A DNA stretch of 9,757 nt from Alphaproteobacteria bacterium (GTDB lineage: Bacteria > Pseudomonadota > Alphaproteobacteria > RUG11792). Location of the stretch: contig JAFSTL010000027.1 in the NCBI GenBank assembly GCA_017450545.1, positions 1-9,757 of the forward strand, in the 5' to 3' direction. A program made the translations under genes and the position numbers. Shown piece after piece: positions 8,320 to 9,757 of the stretch (positions are counted from its first letter, which is position 1; the number at the start of each line of letters is the position of its first letter). Below the pieces are notes generated by a model, which saw only the letters and a list, made by a program, of their open reading frames with translations, was not told the origin of the DNA and did not search any database.

Positions 8320-8341
8320 TTTGTTGTAAAATTACAACAAA
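8320..8341. repeat. near-perfect palindrome, operator-like
   Basis: The arms TTTGTTGTAA (8320-8329) and TTACAACAAA (8332-8341) are a perfect 10-bp inverted repeat with a 2-bp centre (AA). It sits 44 bp before the -35 at 8385 and 82 bp after the transporter stop. The tight centre suits a dimeric repressor site better than an RNA hairpin, and no U tract follows. No regulator gene is in the window. Confidence 0.5.
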
Positions 8342-8384
8342 CAGCAAAAAGATAAAATTTTATTAAAAATTTAACCATTTTTTG

Positions 8385-8413
8385 TTGACCCCTGTGAATC
8401 CGTTTGCTAGACT
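8385..8413 (+). promoter_or_regulatory. strong sigma70-type promoter
   Basis: TTGACC (8385-8390) and TAGACT (8408-8413) are separated by exactly 17 bp, with TG one base before the -10 (TGCTAGACT, extended type). It is one of the best promoter matches in the window. The expected start, near 8420, coincides with the first base of the GAGTTGATTG stem arm, as expected if the product is a structured RNA. Confidence 0.75.
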
Positions 8414-8420
8414 ATGTACA

Positions 8421-8539
8421 GAGTTGATTGATTTTTTCCCTAAAATCATGAAGTGCTGTTAGAAAATACCTCCTGTAAAAAAGCACACTGTTAACTTTCA
8501 ATCAACTCTTAAATCCCATGAGGACTTTTGTCCTCATGG
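8421..8539 (+). ncRNA. candidate structured small RNA (or structured 5' leader) with anti-SD loop
   Basis: GAGTTGATTG (8421-8430) and CAATCAACTC (8499-8508) form a perfect 10-bp closing stem. Inside, TGATTTT (8429-8435) and AAAATCA (8442-8448) make a hairpin with loop UUCCCU; it shares two bases with the closing stem. GTGCT (8453-8457) and AGCAC (8482-8486) frame an A-rich 24-nt loop containing CCUCCU (8469-8474), complementary to a Shine-Dalgarno sequence. A third, perfect 10-bp hairpin with a UUUU loop follows at 8516-8539. Promoter position, closing stem and C-rich loops recall alphaproteobacterial trans-acting sRNAs that expose anti-SD loops. I cannot assign it to 6S, 4.5S, tmRNA or RNase P: the 4.5S GGAAGCAGCC core is absent and the length is wrong for the others. 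It could instead be the leader of the ORF at 8536. Confidence 0.5.
8516..8539 (+). terminator. perfect hairpin: weak terminator or SD/start-codon sequestering element
   Basis: The arms CCATGAGGAC (8516-8525) and GTCCTCATGG (8530-8539) pair completely around a TTTT loop. The downstream TGCGTTGTTG is a poor U tract, so intrinsic termination would be weak. The left arm holds GAGGA, and the right arm holds its anti-SD complement TCCTC plus an in-frame ATG (8536-8538). Folding would therefore hide the start site of the following ORF. Confidence 0.5.
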
Positions 8540-8742
8540 TGCGTTGTTGCGATAAAGGCTACAATGTAAAGTATACAAGTAAAGAAATAAAAAAAATCCT
8601 TAGGTTCGATATAGATAGTCAGGGGGACGCGGAATGTTTTTTTCAAGTATCAAGTGGTTTGACTGATGTAGATAAAAGAAATTTACCCCATAAAGCAATT
8701 TTATGGCAAAAAGTGATGTTATTGTGTCAGGCATACGACTAA
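8536..8742 (+). CDS. short hypothetical ORF, doubtful
   Basis: The 68-codon frame starts at ATG 8536. An in-frame ATG at 8518 would make it 74 codons but lies in the hairpin's left arm. The product begins MVRCCDKGYNVKYTSKEIKKILRF (broken here as MVRCCDKGYN, then VKYTSKEIKKILRF), is hydrophilic and has no motif that I recognise. GAGGA lies 11 nt before the ATG but inside the hairpin. It may be a real small gene under structural control, the decayed remnant of a longer gene, or just open sequence downstream of an sRNA. It is followed after 10 bp by another small ORF in a different frame. Confidence 0.3.
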   Translation: MVRCCDKGYNVKYTSKEIKKILRFDIDSQGDAECFFQVSSGLTDVDKRNLPHKAILWQKVMLLCQAYD

Positions 8743-8752
8743 AAATGCAATA

Positions 8753-9070
8753 ATGGTAACAGGTACAACTTTTTTAGAAAACTTTATGCCCAAAATTTTG
8801 ACGGTAGCAACCGCGATGGTTGCAATTGCTACGACGGCTCCGCAAGCGATGGAAGCAAGTCCAAAGGCAGAAGCAGAAGACACATTAACGACTCGCAAAC
8901 AATTCGATATGTTGTGTGCCACAACAAATGCCTTTAATCCAGCATCGATAGGGTTAATGAACCAGCAGTTTATGCTGATACAGCGGAAGCACAAGGTTTT
9001 GCTCAGCTTAGAGCAAATTGGAATGACTAGTTCTTCCAACGATATTGCTAGGAATTGGCAAGCATATTAA
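8753..9070 (+). CDS. small predicted secreted protein of unknown function
   Basis: The frame encodes 105 residues. I do not recognise the family. The second Met (residue 12, base 8786) opens an excellent signal peptide: MPK, then hydrophobic ILTVATAMVAIATT, with a likely cleavage after AMEA (about residue 35). The mature part would be about 70 residues, starting SPKAEAEDT. No clear ribosome site precedes either Met, so the choice between 8753 and 8786 is open; the signal peptide favours 8786. The stop codon (9068-9070) overlaps the stop of the convergent IS1 transposase (9067-9069). The C-terminus (NDIARNWQAY) may thus be cut short or partly formed by the insertion. It may be a truncated remnant of a longer exported protein. 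Confidence 0.42.
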   Translation: MVTGTTFLENFMPKILTVATAMVAIATTAPQAMEASPKAEAEDTLTTRKQFDMLCATTNAFNPASIGLMNQQFMLIQRKHKVLLSLEQIGMTSSSNDIARNWQAY

Positions 9071-9542
9071 CAAAGAAGCATTCTGCTATGCAGAAACAGA
9101 GCAATTGAGAGCTCTAGCATCTGTATAGATTTACTGTAGCACTTAGTTTTTCTATGTAATCGAACCAAATAATATCGTAATACCGAATTATAACTCCCGA
9201 CCAAGCAAGTTTCGGACTTGCTTACTACATGCTTTATATTAGCGTTCTTGCCCAGCTCCTTTTCATAAGCAAAATTCCCATCAGTACAGACTGTTTTCAG
9301 ATTATTTTCTCCTATTTTATCGATTAATTTTTGTAAAACCGAAGTTTGTCCAGGTCCTACTTCAAACGCAGTAATGTGGGTCGTTTGTCTATCTACTGCC
9401 GTCAAAACTCGTGTTTTTCACTCTTTTTTTTAATGTGCGTATACAACTCATCCATTTCTACTATATTTATTTGTTCTTGTTTTGACTTTTCTTTTAAAGC
9501 ATTAAGACAAGCCTTTTTATCCAATTCATAATGGTCTGATGT
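9067..9542 (-). pseudogene. IS1-family transposase remnant, frameshifted and truncated
   Basis: Reading leftward, a first frame from 9542 gives SDHYELDKK...VEMDELYTHIKKKSEK, with the first catalytic Asp of the IS1 DDE triad in MDELY. A stop (TAG, 9545-9543) lies immediately upstream, and the helix-turn-helix N-terminus is missing. At the A5 run (9418-9414) the frame breaks. Homology resumes one frame over as KTRVLTAVDRQTTHITAFEVG, then CTDGNFAYEK (second Asp), KSETCLV and LRYYLVRLHRKTKCYSKS, the IS1 InsB-like C-terminus. Restoring one A would rejoin the frames. The third catalytic residue is also lost: GS stands where the family has ER in '(V/I)ERyNs'. The element is therefore dead. I found no matching terminal inverted repeats or target duplication. 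Confidence 0.85.
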
Positions 9543-9564
9543 CTATAATTTTTTCTGAAAATTT

Positions 9565-9757
9565 GTGTCAAAATTCTCGCAATTCTTCAAAATCCACACC
9601 TCTCAAGATAGAGCGCGGCGGCTGGCGCGCGAAGTTGCGGCGCCCTTTTCGGTTCTCTTAGAAGGGGATGTTGGTGCGGGAAAGACGACTTTTTCTCAGT
9701 TTTTTATAAATGAATTGCAAGAAGGTTCGCAGCAGCTGGTTACAAGTCCGACGTTTA
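9565..9757 (+). CDS. tsaE: tRNA t6A biosynthesis ATPase TsaE, N-terminal part (runs off window)
   Basis: TsaE (YjeE) is the small P-loop ATPase that works with TsaB and TsaD to make threonylcarbamoyladenosine at tRNA position 37. The 64 codons present include LARE (18-21), the strand SVLLEGD (26-32), Walker A GDVGAGKTT (31-39) and the family's VTSPTF at the window edge. The likely start is GTG at 9565, giving MSKFSQFFKIHTSQDRARRLA, a typical spacing of about 30 residues before the P-loop. An in-frame TGA lies just upstream (9556-9558), and no good ribosome site is visible. The decayed IS1 fragment begins about 22 bp upstream on the other strand, so the insertion may have replaced the native promoter region. 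Bases 9611-9645 are strikingly GC-rich. Confidence 0.9.
   Translation, partial: MSKFSQFFKIHTSQDRARRLAREVAAPFSVLLEGDVGAGKTTFSQFFINELQEGSQQLVTSPTF

Noticed and set aside
8448..8462. Mini-ORF ATG AAG TGC TGT TAG (Met-Lys-Cys-Cys) as a cysteine leader peptide inside the candidate RNA.
   Set aside because: There is no ribosome site before it and no cysteine-related gene downstream. Two Cys codons are too little evidence.
9414..9432. Programmed -1 frameshift in the IS1 transposase, since an A8G run upstream contains the slippery A-AAA-AAG.
   Set aside because: After a -1 slip at that site the next codons are GAG and then TGA, so translation would stop before reaching the KTRVLTAVDR frame. A simple one-base loss in the later A5 run explains the break better.
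220..9757. CRISPR array, tandem repeats, defence island or phage genes.
   Set aside because: No regularly spaced repeats, cas, integrase or phage structural genes were seen on either strand.

Overview
This AT-rich window (roughly 35-40% G+C by eye) carries housekeeping genes, two transport or secretion genes and a decayed insertion sequence. It looks like the chromosome of a host-associated alphaproteobacterium, perhaps of the Holosporales or Rickettsiales type. The clues are a UvrA whose first zinc module reads CPVSGF (as I recall from alphaproteobacterial UvrA), a TrxR-like ferredoxin-NADP reductase, a dicarboxylate translocator of the DiT1 / chlamydial type, a secreted permuted papain-like protein and an IS1-family remnant. 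No 16S or other phylogenetic marker is present, so this placement is inference.

Layout: (1) The window opens inside the 3' end of gmk (+). (2) An empty convergent gap follows. (3) A leftward block is transcribed in the order rpsT, TrxR-like FNR, uvrA, ddl. rpsT and FNR overlap by 20 bp, and FNR and uvrA are separated by one base, with uvrA's GGAGG inside the last FNR codons. ddl follows after 71 bp and probably has its own promoter. (4) Divergently, a rightward pair encodes a secreted permuted NlpC/P60-type protein and a DASS-family transporter. (5) After 8237 comes a small-RNA-like region: a clear sigma70-type promoter, a 10-bp closing stem enclosing two hairpins with C-rich loops, and a perfect 10-bp hairpin. 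Two short uncharacterised ORFs follow, one with a signal peptide. (6) An IS1-family transposase remnant (-) has a frameshift, a truncated N-terminus and no catalytic Glu. (7) The start of tsaE (+) runs off the right edge.

The main genes cover nucleotide metabolism (gmk), peptidoglycan precursor synthesis (ddl), excision repair (uvrA), redox transfer (FNR), the ribosome (rpsT) and tRNA t6A modification (tsaE). The accessory part, about 5540-9560, holds the likely host-interaction and metabolite-exchange genes.

The points most worth a second look are the candidate RNA at 8421-8539 with its anti-Shine-Dalgarno loop, the UvrA with a broken second Walker A (Gly to Val) and a shortened internal region, and the secreted papain-fold protein with a C-terminal Cys cluster.
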